Positions 7,718 to 14,634 are shown, counted from the first letter of the stretch. The stretch is 15,382 nt of DNA from JAAYJK01 sp964531295 (GCA_964531295.1 CAZHHJ010000044.1:1-15382), one strand, 5' to 3'. The notes: generated by a model from the letters alone, not told the origin. Translations and numbers: made by a program.

Positions 7718-8761
7718 CTAATTGCGGTTCTTTGTTGCACTGGCCAAAGCAGATCCCGAACTTTTACTGGCAGCTTCCTTCGATGAGGCAGCCGAACTGT
7801 TTATAAGTGTATCAGTCAGCAGTAGCGAAAGCACTGCTTCTGCTCCCTGGTTCAGGTTTAAGCCGGTTTCGGTAAGGGCATCATAACAGCCGCCGCTTTC
7901 CTGATCATATAAAGATAAGTTATGAATATTCGCTCCGAAATACCAGGCATGAGCTTTCCGGGCCAGATCCAGGTATTCGGATTTAGCCGTTATAGCGTAG
8001 GCCTTGTGGCAGGCAAAGGCAATAGATGCCGCATCCACTGGCTGCTGGTCAAATAGCGGTATTGCTCCTCCTTTTTGGTACCAGCCCTGGTTGCCTATAA
8101 TGTTCAAGAAACCATCCCGGAACAGAATATCATTGAGAAAATCCAGACTTTCCAGGCCGGCTTTCAAAAAGCGTTTCTTTCCATTTATTTCATAAACTGA
8201 GATCATGGCCTGGGGCAGTATTCCATTGCAATAGGTCATATAATTTTCCAACCAGTACCAGCCAGCCGATCTTTTGTTTTTATACAAATTCAACAAATAT
8301 TCGGCCAGAGTGTTCATTGCGGGTATCTCTTTTATGGTATCTCCTTTGGCCAACGCGATAAGCGTGTAAGCTATAGCTCGGGGGGAGGTAAAATTAACTA
8401 CTTGCGGCAGATTGTTTTGAAATATTTCCTGGCCCCGGGCCCTTATATCTTCCCATTTACACCTGGAAGCGAGACTGCAGGCCAACAACGCCCGGCCTAC
8501 AGAATCTTGCGAATTCATTACTGAGGTATAGCTGCCCTTGAGCAGTAAATTAGACCAACCGTCTTCTCGCTGACAGCTAGCCATAAACGAAATATACTTC
8601 ATGGCCAGATCGTGCCCATCTTCCATAAAAATAGCTACCATTAAGGCTCGAGCATTATCGTCCAGAGTATGACCGCTGTCAGGATCTGGTATATGCAGCT
8701 GAGAAAACTGCAACATACCGGTTTTATCAGTCATGTTATGAATATGTCTGTATTTCAGCAT
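7718..8761 (-). CDS. Predicted (alpha/alpha)-barrel glycosidase-like protein
   Basis: 347 residues of repeated helical pairs like the toroid domain often found C-terminal to, or beside, GT4 glycosyltransferases. Characteristic pieces are MTDKTG (10-15), LDDNARA (33-39), QREDGW, QPVDAAS (240-246) and NLNQGAEAVLSLLL near residue 304. The reaction is unknown to me; such folds often bind or cleave sugars, and acidic residues such as D34, D35 and E308 are candidates for the active site. The last roughly 27 residues (321-347) are a Ser/Ala-rich low-complexity tail. The start at 8761 overlaps the GT4 gene by 26 nt, with GGAGG lying rather far upstream. ATG 8734, one base after the GT4 stop, is an alternative, but the residues before it resemble family sequence, which favours 8761. 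It is last in the mannose operon. Function uncertain. Confidence 0.75.
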   Translation of the reverse strand: MLKYRHIHNMTDKTGMLQFSQLHIPDPDSGHTLDDNARALMVAIFMEDGHDLAMKYISFMASCQREDGWSNLLLKGSYTSVMNSQDSVGRALLACSLASRCKWEDIRARGQEIFQNNLPQVVNFTSPRAIAYTLIALAKGDTIKEIPAMNTLAEYLLNLYKNKRSAGWYWLENYMTYCNGILPQAMISVYEINGKKRFLKAGLESLDFLNDILFRDGFLNIIGNQGWYQKGGAIPLFDQQPVDAASIAFACHKAYAITAKSEYLDLARKAHAWYFGANIHNLSLYDQESGGCYDALTETGLNLNQGAEAVLSLLLTDTLINSSAASSKEAASKSSGSALASATKNRN

Positions 8762-9929
8762 AATTTATATTTTTCTCCTCCATAAACAATTCCGTATCGG
8801 TTTCCAGCATAGATTTAAACATCTCGGTATACTGTTGTCCAACATTGGGCCAGGTCCAATTCTTTCCTAATTTCCAGGCCCTCTTCTGCAAATTCTGCTT
8901 GAGTATTGGGTCTTGTATAATATTTTCTAAAAGAACGCCCAGCTCTGTGGGCTCAGCCTCTCTGGCCACCAGCCCTCTGCCATCAGCCAAAGCTTCTAGC
9001 GCATAGGAGTAAGGAGTAGATACTATGGCGCGGCCACAGCCCAGCGCAAAAGCCATAGTCCCGCTTACGGCCTGATCTTTGTTAGGGTAGGGGCTAAGAT
9101 AGATATCGCTCATATACAGGTATTCGCCTAATTCTTCATCAGTCAGATATTTATTCACAAAGCAAACATTATTTTCAATACCCAGGTCTTGTACCATATT
9201 TTCCAGCATATGGCGATATTTCTCTCCTTCATATTCTACCAGCATGGGATGTGTTCGTCCAAGTATCATGTACATTATTTCTGGATGTTTCCCAGTAAGG
9301 CTGGCTATGGCCTTAATTCCCAGTTCCAGGCCTTTGCCAGGTCCGATAAGTCCAAATGTACTTATAATCTCCCGTCCGGGCAGACCGTATTTATGCTTAA
9401 GAAATCCCGATTTCTGGGCTTTGAATTCCGGTACCCCATGGGCAATTAAATACATCAACTCTGATGGTGCTTCATAAAGATCCGTCATCAAATTTAACGA
9501 ACTTTTGGTCATAGAGACAACGGCCGCAGCCCGGCCGGCCAGATAATTAAGAATGTTCTTGCAATTACGCGTCGGGTCCGGCAGTACGGTATGGGTTATC
9601 AGCACATAAGGCTTGAGCAAAGAGCCGACCAGATCCATAATATATTCTCCGTCTACACCGCCAAAAATACCGTATTCATGCTGGATGATAAGCAGATCAA
9701 TATCTGGCGCCGAGTTGATAAAGGCGGCAGCTTCCAGATAATCAGCCCGATGCTGCTGATCTATTTCAAAAATTACTTCCGGTGGATAATCATATTTATT
9801 CTTTTCTTCGGATATGGCCATTACTTTAACATCATTTCCATGGATCATCAGGCTGTTGCGTAAATCCATAGAAAATGTAGCGATGCCGCAATGTTTGGGA
9901 GGATAAGTTCCCAGGTTGAGTACAGCCAT
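8736..9929 (-). CDS. GT4-family glycosyltransferase
   Basis: A 397-residue GT-B type transferase of family GT4, which use nucleotide sugars such as GDP-mannose. The N-terminal Rossmann half has GTYPPKHCGIATF (7-19), HEYGIFGG (84-91) and ITHTVL (111-116). The C-terminal half has the donor-site glycine-rich FGLIGPGKGLE with K199, then a GRTHP motif and an SGTMAFALGCG stretch in place of the usual EX7E region. No membrane segments are visible, so it is cytosolic. The ATG at 9929 has AAGGGGTG 5 nt upstream. It sits 76 nt after manB and overlaps the downstream helical-barrel gene by 26 nt. In related proteins, to my knowledge, these two parts can be one polypeptide, so the products probably act together. 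Donor is inferred to be GDP-mannose from the neighbouring manC and manB; the acceptor is unknown. Confidence 0.87.
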   Translation of the reverse strand: MAVLNLGTYPPKHCGIATFSMDLRNSLMIHGNDVKVMAISEEKNKYDYPPEVIFEIDQQHRADYLEAAAFINSAPDIDLLIIQHEYGIFGGVDGEYIMDLVGSLLKPYVLITHTVLPDPTRNCKNILNYLAGRAAAVVSMTKSSLNLMTDLYEAPSELMYLIAHGVPEFKAQKSGFLKHKYGLPGREIISTFGLIGPGKGLELGIKAIASLTGKHPEIMYMILGRTHPMLVEYEGEKYRHMLENMVQDLGIENNVCFVNKYLTDEELGEYLYMSDIYLSPYPNKDQAVSGTMAFALGCGRAIVSTPYSYALEALADGRGLVAREAEPTELGVLLENIIQDPILKQNLQKRAWKLGKNWTWPNVGQQYTEMFKSMLETDTELFMEEKNINYAEIQTYS

Positions 9930-9992
9930 TATTTCACCCCTTCATTAAGTTTCTACAGTTAATAACAAATTCTTCCACGCCTTAGCTGCCTT

Positions 9993-10020
9993 TATACTCC
10001 CGTGATCATACCGGAGTATA
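9993..10020. repeat. Hairpin spanning the manB stop codon
   Basis: TATACTCC (9993-10000) and GGAGTATA (10013-10020) form an 8-bp stem whose loop includes the manB stop codon at 10006-10008. No U-run follows in either direction, so it is not a standard terminator. It could protect or process the mRNA between manB and the GT4 gene. Significance is uncertain. Confidence 0.35.
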
Positions 10021-11388
10021 GGCTGATAGCTTGCATTCAACTTCGCTGCTTTGTAAAAAGGCAAATATATCATTTTTTATTTTCTCCAGTGCTTCCGGAG
10101 TATTGCCTTCACAGCGCACAATTAATTCCGGGCCGGTATTGGACGCCCGAACCAGAGCCCATCCGTCTGGAAAGATTATACGCGCTCCATCAATATCTAT
10201 AATCTGATACTTGTTTTGGAAATGCTGCAGGACTTGATCAACCACTAAAAATTTTCCCTGGTCAGTGCTGGGCAGGCGGATTTCAGGTGTGGCGTAATAT
10301 TTGTTAATATCTGTCAACATTTCCATTATACCCTTTTTGCTCATTGATAGCAAGGACAGAAGCCGGGCACCGGCATAAAGAGCATCATCAAAACCATAAT
10401 AATCGTCGGCAAAAAACATATGGCCAGACATTTCGCCTGTGAAAATGGCTCCAATTTCTTTCATTTTAGCCTTTATTAAAGAATGGCCGGTTTTATAGAT
10501 AAGAGGTTCCCCCCCCAGCTTTTCAATTTCATCGATTAGACTCTGGGAGCATTTTACTTCCACAATGCACTTAGCACCGGGATGCCGGGTCATAATATCC
10601 CGCCAGAACAGGATCATCAACATATCGCCCCAGATCATATTGCCCTGGGCATCCACTACTCCTAATCGGTCTCCATCCCCATCAATTCCAATACCGATGG
10701 CTGAATTGCTACGCTTCACCTCAGCAATTAAATCAACCATGTTTTCCGGAATTACCGGGTCAGGATGATGATTAGGAAAAGTCGGATCAGAGTCGCAGTA
10801 TAATTCAGATACTTCACATCCCAGACTTCTAAACACTTGCGGAGCAAACAGGGAAGCGGTTCCATTGCCGCAATCCACCACAATTTTGGGAACATTAGCT
10901 CCCATAGTTATTTTGCTTTTAATCATTTCCATATATTCTGTAGTGATATCGTAATTATGAATAATCCCGGGCGGGCCGCTGATAAAATCCTGATTTTTAA
11001 CCAGTTCATAGATTTGCTGAATCTGTTCACCATAAATAGTTGAATCCCCCAGCAGCAATTTACATCCATTATATTCCCCGGGATTATGGCTGGCGGTTAT
11101 CATAATACCGGCCGGCATATGGTGTTGACGAGCCGCATAGTAAAACATAGGCGTTATCACTAAGCCTAGATCCACCACATTACAGCCTGAATCCAGCAGT
11201 GCTTCAACCACGCTATCTCTCATAAGAGGAGATGAAGCCCGATTATCCCTGCCTACCAGAATGGTGGTCTGCCCATTTTGTCTGCCGGCCATAACGGCAA
11301 AGGCCCGGGCAATGTCGCCCATAAGCTCCGGGCTTAATTCTTCTCCCACAATGCCCCGAATATCGTACTGGCGAAATATATGCTTAAT
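10006..11388 (-). CDS. manB: Phosphomannomutase/phosphoglucomutase
   Basis: Interconverts hexose 6- and 1-phosphates; here the likely job is Man-6-P to Man-1-P for GDP-mannose synthesis. The 460-residue length matches the alpha-D-phosphohexomutase family (AlgC has 463). Motifs in order are FRQYDIRG at the N-terminus, phosphoserine loop TASHNP with S100, metal loop DGDGDR with D236, D238, D240 and R241, sugar-binding GEMSGH with E319, and phosphate-binding RASNT starting at R414. The open frame has no ATG, GTG or TTG upstream of GTG 11349, yet the conserved FRQYDIRG lies before that GTG. AGGAGG at 11402-11397 is 8 nt from an ATT at 11388, which I take as the start. It lies in the manC-manB-GT4-barrel operon. 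It could also act on glucose phosphates; the neighbours favour mannose. Confidence 0.92.
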   Translation of the reverse strand: MKHIFRQYDIRGIVGEELSPELMGDIARAFAVMAGRQNGQTTILVGRDNRASSPLMRDSVVEALLDSGCNVVDLGLVITPMFYYAARQHHMPAGIMITASHNPGEYNGCKLLLGDSTIYGEQIQQIYELVKNQDFISGPPGIIHNYDITTEYMEMIKSKITMGANVPKIVVDCGNGTASLFAPQVFRSLGCEVSELYCDSDPTFPNHHPDPVIPENMVDLIAEVKRSNSAIGIGIDGDGDRLGVVDAQGNMIWGDMLMILFWRDIMTRHPGAKCIVEVKCSQSLIDEIEKLGGEPLIYKTGHSLIKAKMKEIGAIFTGEMSGHMFFADDYYGFDDALYAGARLLSLLSMSKKGIMEMLTDINKYYATPEIRLPSTDQGKFLVVDQVLQHFQNKYQIIDIDGARIIFPDGWALVRASNTGPELIVRCEGNTPEALEKIKNDIFAFLQSSEVECKLSAYTPV

Positions 11389-11396
11389 AAGTATCT

Positions 11397-11402
11397 CCTC
11401 CT
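11397..11402 (-). promoter_or_regulatory. Ribosome binding site pointing to an ATT start of manB
   Basis: AGGAGG (11402-11397) is a near-perfect Shine-Dalgarno site. Eight nt later is ATT (11388-11386), followed by codons for KHIFRQYDIRG, the expected N-terminus of this enzyme family. No conventional start exists in this frame between the upstream TAA (11409-11407) and GTG 11349. Confidence 0.65.
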
Positions 11403-11437
11403 TAATTTAAATTAGCACATAGATAAGCATATTAAGG

Positions 11438-11481
11438 GTGCCTGACTTTTATGTTTAAAAATAATCGAGAATAGTCGGCAC
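11438..11481. repeat. Imperfect inverted repeat in the manC-manB gap
   Basis: GTGCCTGACT (11438-11447) and AGTCGGCAC (11473-11481) pair with a single bulged base around an A/T-rich loop. The GTGCCTGAC core resembles another class of dispersed clostridial hairpins. It lies within the operon just downstream of manC. It is not followed by a U-run in the direction of transcription, so it is more likely a REP-like insertion or an mRNA stability element than a terminator. Confidence 0.4.
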
Positions 11482-11489
11482 TAACGATA

Positions 11490-12536
11490 TCACAAGAGGT
11501 CCAGGCGTTCATTCTCTTTCAACGCTTCAGTGATTTTTCTGATATCCTGGGAACGGCTGCGGTTGGATATTAGAATAATATCATCGGTCTCCACTACCAG
11601 AATATCCTGTACCCCATAAAGCACTATGGTTTTATTGCTCTGCTTAACTACACAGTTTTGGCTGTCCAGCACTACAATGTCAGAGCCTGTACAAACATTG
11701 TTCATGTCATCCTGCGCATGGATCTCGCCCAGGGCATTCCAACTGCCCAGGTCACACCAGCCAAAATCGGCTGGTACTACCGCCATCCGATTTGATTTTT
11801 CTGCGATTCCATAATCCAGGCTAATGGAAGGGAGTTCGGCGTATGATGAGAGATAAGAATCATAACCAGAGTTAATTTTTTCATATATTTCCGGCAGGTG
11901 AGTTTTGAATTCCTGGGTAAGCACCCCCGTGGATCCCACATAAATGCCAGCATTCCACACATATTGGCCAGAATCCAGGTAGCTTTGGGCGGTGCTCACA
12001 TCTGGCTTTTCGCAAAAGGAGTTCACCTCAAATACATTTCCGATTTCCCCGACTTCCCATTTGGTTTTCTCAATATACCCATAGCCAGTTTCGGGGCGGT
12101 CAGGGGCTATGCCGATGGTGGCAATATGACCTTGCCGGGCAGCTGCAATGGCTCGGCCCATACTTTCTGAAAAAGCCTGAGAATCCCTGATATGGTGATC
12201 GGCCGGGAAGAAACCCAGGATTTCATCGGGATCTTCCTGCTGCAGCTGGGCCAGTACTAAACCTACTGCCGGAGCAGTATTTTTACCTTCTGGTTCAGTC
12301 AAAACTTCGATTAAATAGGCATCGGGACGATCTTCAATTATCTCCTCTATACCGGGCAGGAGATCATCGCTGGTGATGATAACGATTTTTCTGGCCCCAG
12401 AGTTCACCAGACGATCAATAGTATTATCCAGCATAGACTTGTTGTTAACAAACTTGCAAAGCTGTTTGGGATGTTGCTGACGGCTTTCCGGCCATAACCG
12501 AAGCCCCCTGCCTCCTGCTAAAATTACTGCAATCAT
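11490..12536 (-). CDS. manC: Mannose-1-phosphate guanylyltransferase
   Basis: Makes GDP-mannose from GTP and alpha-mannose-1-phosphate. The 348-residue product has the nucleotidyltransferase signature LAGGRGLRLWPESR (6-19) followed by HPKQL (22-26), FFPADHH with D113, FCEKP starting at F174, and NAGIYVG. Its length corresponds to the single-domain form, without the phosphomannose isomerase domain found in longer bifunctional enzymes, so mannose-6-phosphate must come from an isomerase elsewhere. I start at ATG 12536 because GGAGG is 5 nt upstream; an in-frame ATG at 12563 has no such site. It is the first gene of the mannose operon. Its product would feed GDP-mannose to the GT4 enzyme and possibly to the GT-GH130 fusion. 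It could use glucose-1-phosphate in vitro, but the signature is typical of the mannose enzyme. Confidence 0.94.
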   Translation of the reverse strand: MIAVILAGGRGLRLWPESRQQHPKQLCKFVNNKSMLDNTIDRLVNSGARKIVIITSDDLLPGIEEIIEDRPDAYLIEVLTEPEGKNTAPAVGLVLAQLQQEDPDEILGFFPADHHIRDSQAFSESMGRAIAAARQGHIATIGIAPDRPETGYGYIEKTKWEVGEIGNVFEVNSFCEKPDVSTAQSYLDSGQYVWNAGIYVGSTGVLTQEFKTHLPEIYEKINSGYDSYLSSYAELPSISLDYGIAEKSNRMAVVPADFGWCDLGSWNALGEIHAQDDMNNVCTGSDIVVLDSQNCVVKQSNKTIVLYGVQDILVVETDDIILISNRSRSQDIRKITEALKENERLDLL

Positions 12537-12570
12537 ATTTACCTCCGTCATATATATCCACAAGTATATG

Positions 12571-12599
12571 ATTTAAGCCGCAGTGCTTATGCCAGTCAA
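12571..12599 (-). promoter_or_regulatory. Candidate promoter for the mannose operon
   Basis: On the minus strand TTGACT (12599-12594) and TTAAAT (12576-12571) are separated by 17 nt, lying about 35 nt upstream of the manC start. The -35 matches five of six bases and the -10 four of six. A second TTGACC lies further upstream without a good -10. Confidence 0.35.
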
Positions 12600-12813
12600 T
12601 AATTTCAGAAGAAAACTTATCATTTGCCAAGCATGGTCAATATCACCTGCTGTCGGCGATTGAAGCGTCATGCCGGCAAATGAAATATGACCTTTCAGCG
12701 CTTAAATTCGTTCAGCCCAATTCATCGAGCAAAAACTTTTACTTTGATTTCGCTTCACTTTAGTTATTATGGCTAATTTATAAAAATTCTATAAGTTGGG
12801 GAGGTAACATAAA
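12600..12813. other. Gap between manC and the methyltransferase
   Basis: No gene of useful length is evident. Plus-strand signals cluster at the right side: TTGATT (12744-12749) with TATTAT (12765-12770) at a 15-nt spacing, then GGGGAGG (12798-12804). These precede a 22-codon reading frame and a strong palindrome, so a short plus-strand transcript is possible. The left part (12600-12740) shows nothing I can name. Confidence 0.4.
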
Positions 12814-12882
12814 ATGGAAAACAGGAGAAATTTCTCCTGTTTTCTTTTCAGCTTATTTCGGGCGGGCGAAAGGACCCTGTAA
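12814..12882 (+). CDS. Possible 22-residue leader-like mini-ORF
   Basis: ATG 12814 is preceded by a strong GGGGAGG (12798-12804) with a 9-nt spacer. It reads 22 codons, beginning MENRRNFSCFLF, to TAA at 12880. Codons 2-11 coincide with a perfect palindrome that is followed by a T-rich run, so a transcript reading this frame would usually end within it. The end overlaps the methyltransferase gene antisense. I do not recognise the peptide. It could be a leader peptide, a remnant of a lost gene, or a fortuitous frame. Confidence 0.3.
   Translation: MENRRNFSCFLFSLFRAGERTL
12817..12848. terminator. Bidirectional palindromic terminator
   Basis: Positions 12817-12844 are a perfect 28-nt palindrome, each arm reading GAAAACAGGAGAAA. 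The core stem ACAGGAG/CTCCTGT is flanked by an A-run on one side and TTTTCTTTT on the other. On the minus strand it starts 9 nt after the methyltransferase stop and is followed by a CATTTTATG stretch. It can therefore end the methyltransferase transcript and also a plus-strand transcript from the left. Confidence 0.75.
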
Positions 12883-14013
12883 ATTGTCAGGGCGAGGGCC
12901 GAAGAACTGGTAATAGGTACACTGTATCCGGCCGTTATATACTTTGCGTCTTTTACTGCTTTTGCGATTGAGCAATCTCTCCAGAGCCGGGTGGGAAGTC
13001 AAAACATAAAACGACCAGGTATCCAATCGCTTAAAAACTGCTGCCATCTCCCGGTATAGAGTTTCGGTTGCTTCCTTTTCCAGCAAGCGTTCCCCGTAAG
13101 GTGGATTGGCAATCAGGTAGCCGTACTTATAACGGGAATTTAGTTCCCTGGCATCCCCCTGTTGAAATGAGATGAGATTGCTTAGGCCAGCCTCTTGGGC
13201 ATGATAATTAGCCAGCTTTACAGCAGCAGCGTCGATATCTATGCCTCTGATACCCAGTGCTTGATCATGAAGAATTAGATCCCGGGCTTCATCCCGGTGC
13301 CTCTTCCATATATGCCCGGAAATTTGCGGCCAGTTTGCGGATACAAAATTTCTATTTAGACCAGGTGCAATATTGCGCCCTATTAATGCCGCTTCAATAG
13401 GAATAGTTCCACTGCCGCAAAACGGATCGATAAAGGCTCGGTCAGGTTTCCACCTGCTGATGCTTATTAAAGCAGCTGCCAGGGTCTCTTTTAAAGGGGC
13501 TTCACCCGACATTTTGCGGTATCCCCGTTTATGCAAGCCCGCCCCGCTGGTATCAATAGTAAGGGTGGCAGTATCTGCCAATAGGGCCACTTCCACCCGG
13601 TAGCGAGGGCCGGTTTCCTTGAACCAGTTGATTTTATGTTTTTCTTTCATTTTTTCTACGATAGCTTTTTTTACAATAGCCTGACAGTCTGGAACGCTGA
13701 ACAGTTGTGATTTTATGGATTTTCCATCCACCGGAAATTGCGCATCTCCTGGAATCCAATCGTTCCAGGGGAGGGCTTTGGTACTTTCAAAGAGATCGTT
13801 GAAGGATTTAGCCTCAAACTCCCCTATTTTTAACAAGAGCCTATCTGCGGTGCGCAGCCACAGATTGCAGCGGGGTATGGCGGAGATGTCAGCCGCAAAG
13901 CTTACCTTGCCATTTTCCACCTGTAGTTCTTCATATCCCAGCCCTCTTAATTCATGGGCAACAAGCGCCTCCAGCCCGAAAGCCGAGGTAGCTATCAATT
14001 CTACTTTTTGCAT
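12853..14013 (-). CDS. ypsC: THUMP-domain RNA guanine-N2 methyltransferase (YpsC/RlmL-like)
   Basis: SAM-dependent methyltransferase predicted to modify 23S rRNA; the family counterpart is the N-terminal half of E. coli RlmL (m2G2445), while B. subtilis YpsC is a stand-alone protein of similar length (about 385). The product has 386 residues. The N-terminal 150 residues form the THUMP/ferredoxin-like RNA-binding region starting ELIATSAFGLEALVAHEL. The catalytic domain has the SAM-binding DPFCGSGTIPIEAA starting at D196 and the target-base motif NPPY (303-306). I start at ATG 14013 because AAAGGAG is 6 nt upstream. A longer in-frame reading to 14076 would translate part of a REP-like repeat. 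It is a single minus-strand unit that ends at the palindromic terminator. The exact modified nucleotide is inferred. Confidence 0.92.
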   Translation of the reverse strand: MQKVELIATSAFGLEALVAHELRGLGYEELQVENGKVSFAADISAIPRCNLWLRTADRLLLKIGEFEAKSFNDLFESTKALPWNDWIPGDAQFPVDGKSIKSQLFSVPDCQAIVKKAIVEKMKEKHKINWFKETGPRYRVEVALLADTATLTIDTSGAGLHKRGYRKMSGEAPLKETLAAALISISRWKPDRAFIDPFCGSGTIPIEAALIGRNIAPGLNRNFVSANWPQISGHIWKRHRDEARDLILHDQALGIRGIDIDAAAVKLANYHAQEAGLSNLISFQQGDARELNSRYKYGYLIANPPYGERLLEKEATETLYREMAAVFKRLDTWSFYVLTSHPALERLLNRKSSKRRKVYNGRIQCTYYQFFGPRPDNLQGPFARPK

Positions 14014-14026
14014 AGCAAACTCCTTT

Positions 14027-14098
14027 ATTATAATGGGGACATTCCTGCCTGTAATGGGGATATTCCTGCAAAACATTAACCCCAGCAGGGGTGTCCCC
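14027..14098. repeat. REP-like element upstream of the methyltransferase
   Basis: TAATGGGGACATTCCTGC (14031-14048) is followed by a near copy with one mismatch at 14052-14069, a period of 21 nt. GCAGGGGTGTCCCC (14085-14098) is complementary to GGGGACATTCCTGC (14035-14048) with two wobble positions, giving a 14-bp RNA stem. Positions 14027-14044 are identical to the minus strand at 202-219. The element occupies the 5' untranslated region or promoter area of the methyltransferase gene. Confidence 0.65.
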
Positions 14099-14190
14099 GT
14101 TCTTTAGCCTGATACACATTCCTACTATTAATGTAATTTGCCCGGCATAGCTCTTTATCTCAGACTCAGTGTGTCCTCTGACCTCGGCTA

Positions 14191-14199
14191 TGATACAAT
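14191..14199 (+). promoter_or_regulatory. Possible extended -10 for the small coiled-coil gene
   Basis: TGATACAAT has the TGn plus -10 arrangement, 75 nt upstream of the ATG at 14274. The -35 region has no good match. A second, weaker TATACA lies at 14231-14236. Confidence 0.25.
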
Positions 14200-14273
14200 A
14201 TATACGTATTTTTTTCTTCCACTAGCTAATTATACATGATAGTTGGAAAATATTAATAGTGCAGGTGATATGA

Positions 14274-14498
14274 ATGGATAGGGAAAATTTTAGGTCAGCA
14301 GCTATACAGGAAACTCGTAAGAAAATAAGAGACTTAAAAGAATTTAATATTCCGGTAATTCTTAAGACTATTGAAGAATATGAAAAGGCTGGGGTTGAAG
14401 ATTGCTTTCTAGAGCAGCAAAGAGCATTACTGGATAAAGTCTATTTACGGCTGAAAGAATTGCAGGATAAAGAGCAGCGTCTCTGGAGCGAATTCTAA
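14274..14498 (+). CDS. Small charged helical protein of unknown function
   Basis: A 74-residue, highly charged protein with no cysteine-rich or membrane features. The sequence is almost all predicted helix, with heptad-like spacing from residue 5 to 22 and again from 42 to 70 (LDKVYLRLKELQDKEQR), so a coiled-coil hairpin is plausible. A kink is suggested by NIPV near residues 25-28. The ATG at 14274 has AGGTGA with a 5-nt spacer, which supports real translation. It is divergent from the methyltransferase gene and about 250 nt before the prepilin gene. I do not recognise the family and assign no function. It could be a small regulator or an adaptor protein. Confidence 0.65.
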   Translation: MDRENFRSAAIQETRKKIRDLKEFNIPVILKTIEEYEKAGVEDCFLEQQRALLDKVYLRLKELQDKEQRLWSEF

Positions 14499-14511
14499 AT
14501 TGCTAAAACTA

Positions 14512-14634
14512 TCATGCCAGGCAGCCTCCCAGAGTCTGATTATAATCCTTTAGCAGCAGGCGCAGCAATACATTAACCCCCAGCCAGGTGATAATGGGCC
14601 CATAAAGGGACAAAGTATATAACAGATCATGACC
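14512..14634 (-). pseudogene. Possible decayed membrane-protein remnant
   Basis: A 40-codon minus-strand frame ending at the TGA at 14514-14512 has a protein-like, membrane-type composition, for example LYGPIITWLGVNVLLRLLLK followed by a polar tail. It has no ATG start and a stop lies directly upstream (14637-14635). A short hydrophobic stretch in another frame upstream (LLMAIGLRS) would join it with one frameshift. This suggests a broken gene but could be chance; no family is recognised. The rest of 14499-14752 shows no gene. Confidence 0.2.

Noticed and set aside
12445..12630. 61-codon minus-strand frame upstream of and overlapping the manC start
   Set aside because: It overlaps the manC coding start in another frame and has a TTG start with no ribosome binding site. 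The protein-like first 30 residues are probably chance.
14027..14032. TATAAT on the minus strand just before the methyltransferase
   Set aside because: It abuts the ribosome binding site, so a transcript starting from it would lack that site; it belongs to the repeat element.
14031..14098. Tandem 18-mers as a possible CRISPR array
   Set aside because: Only two copies exist, with a 21-nt period and no spacers of usable length; the unit fits a REP-like hairpin.
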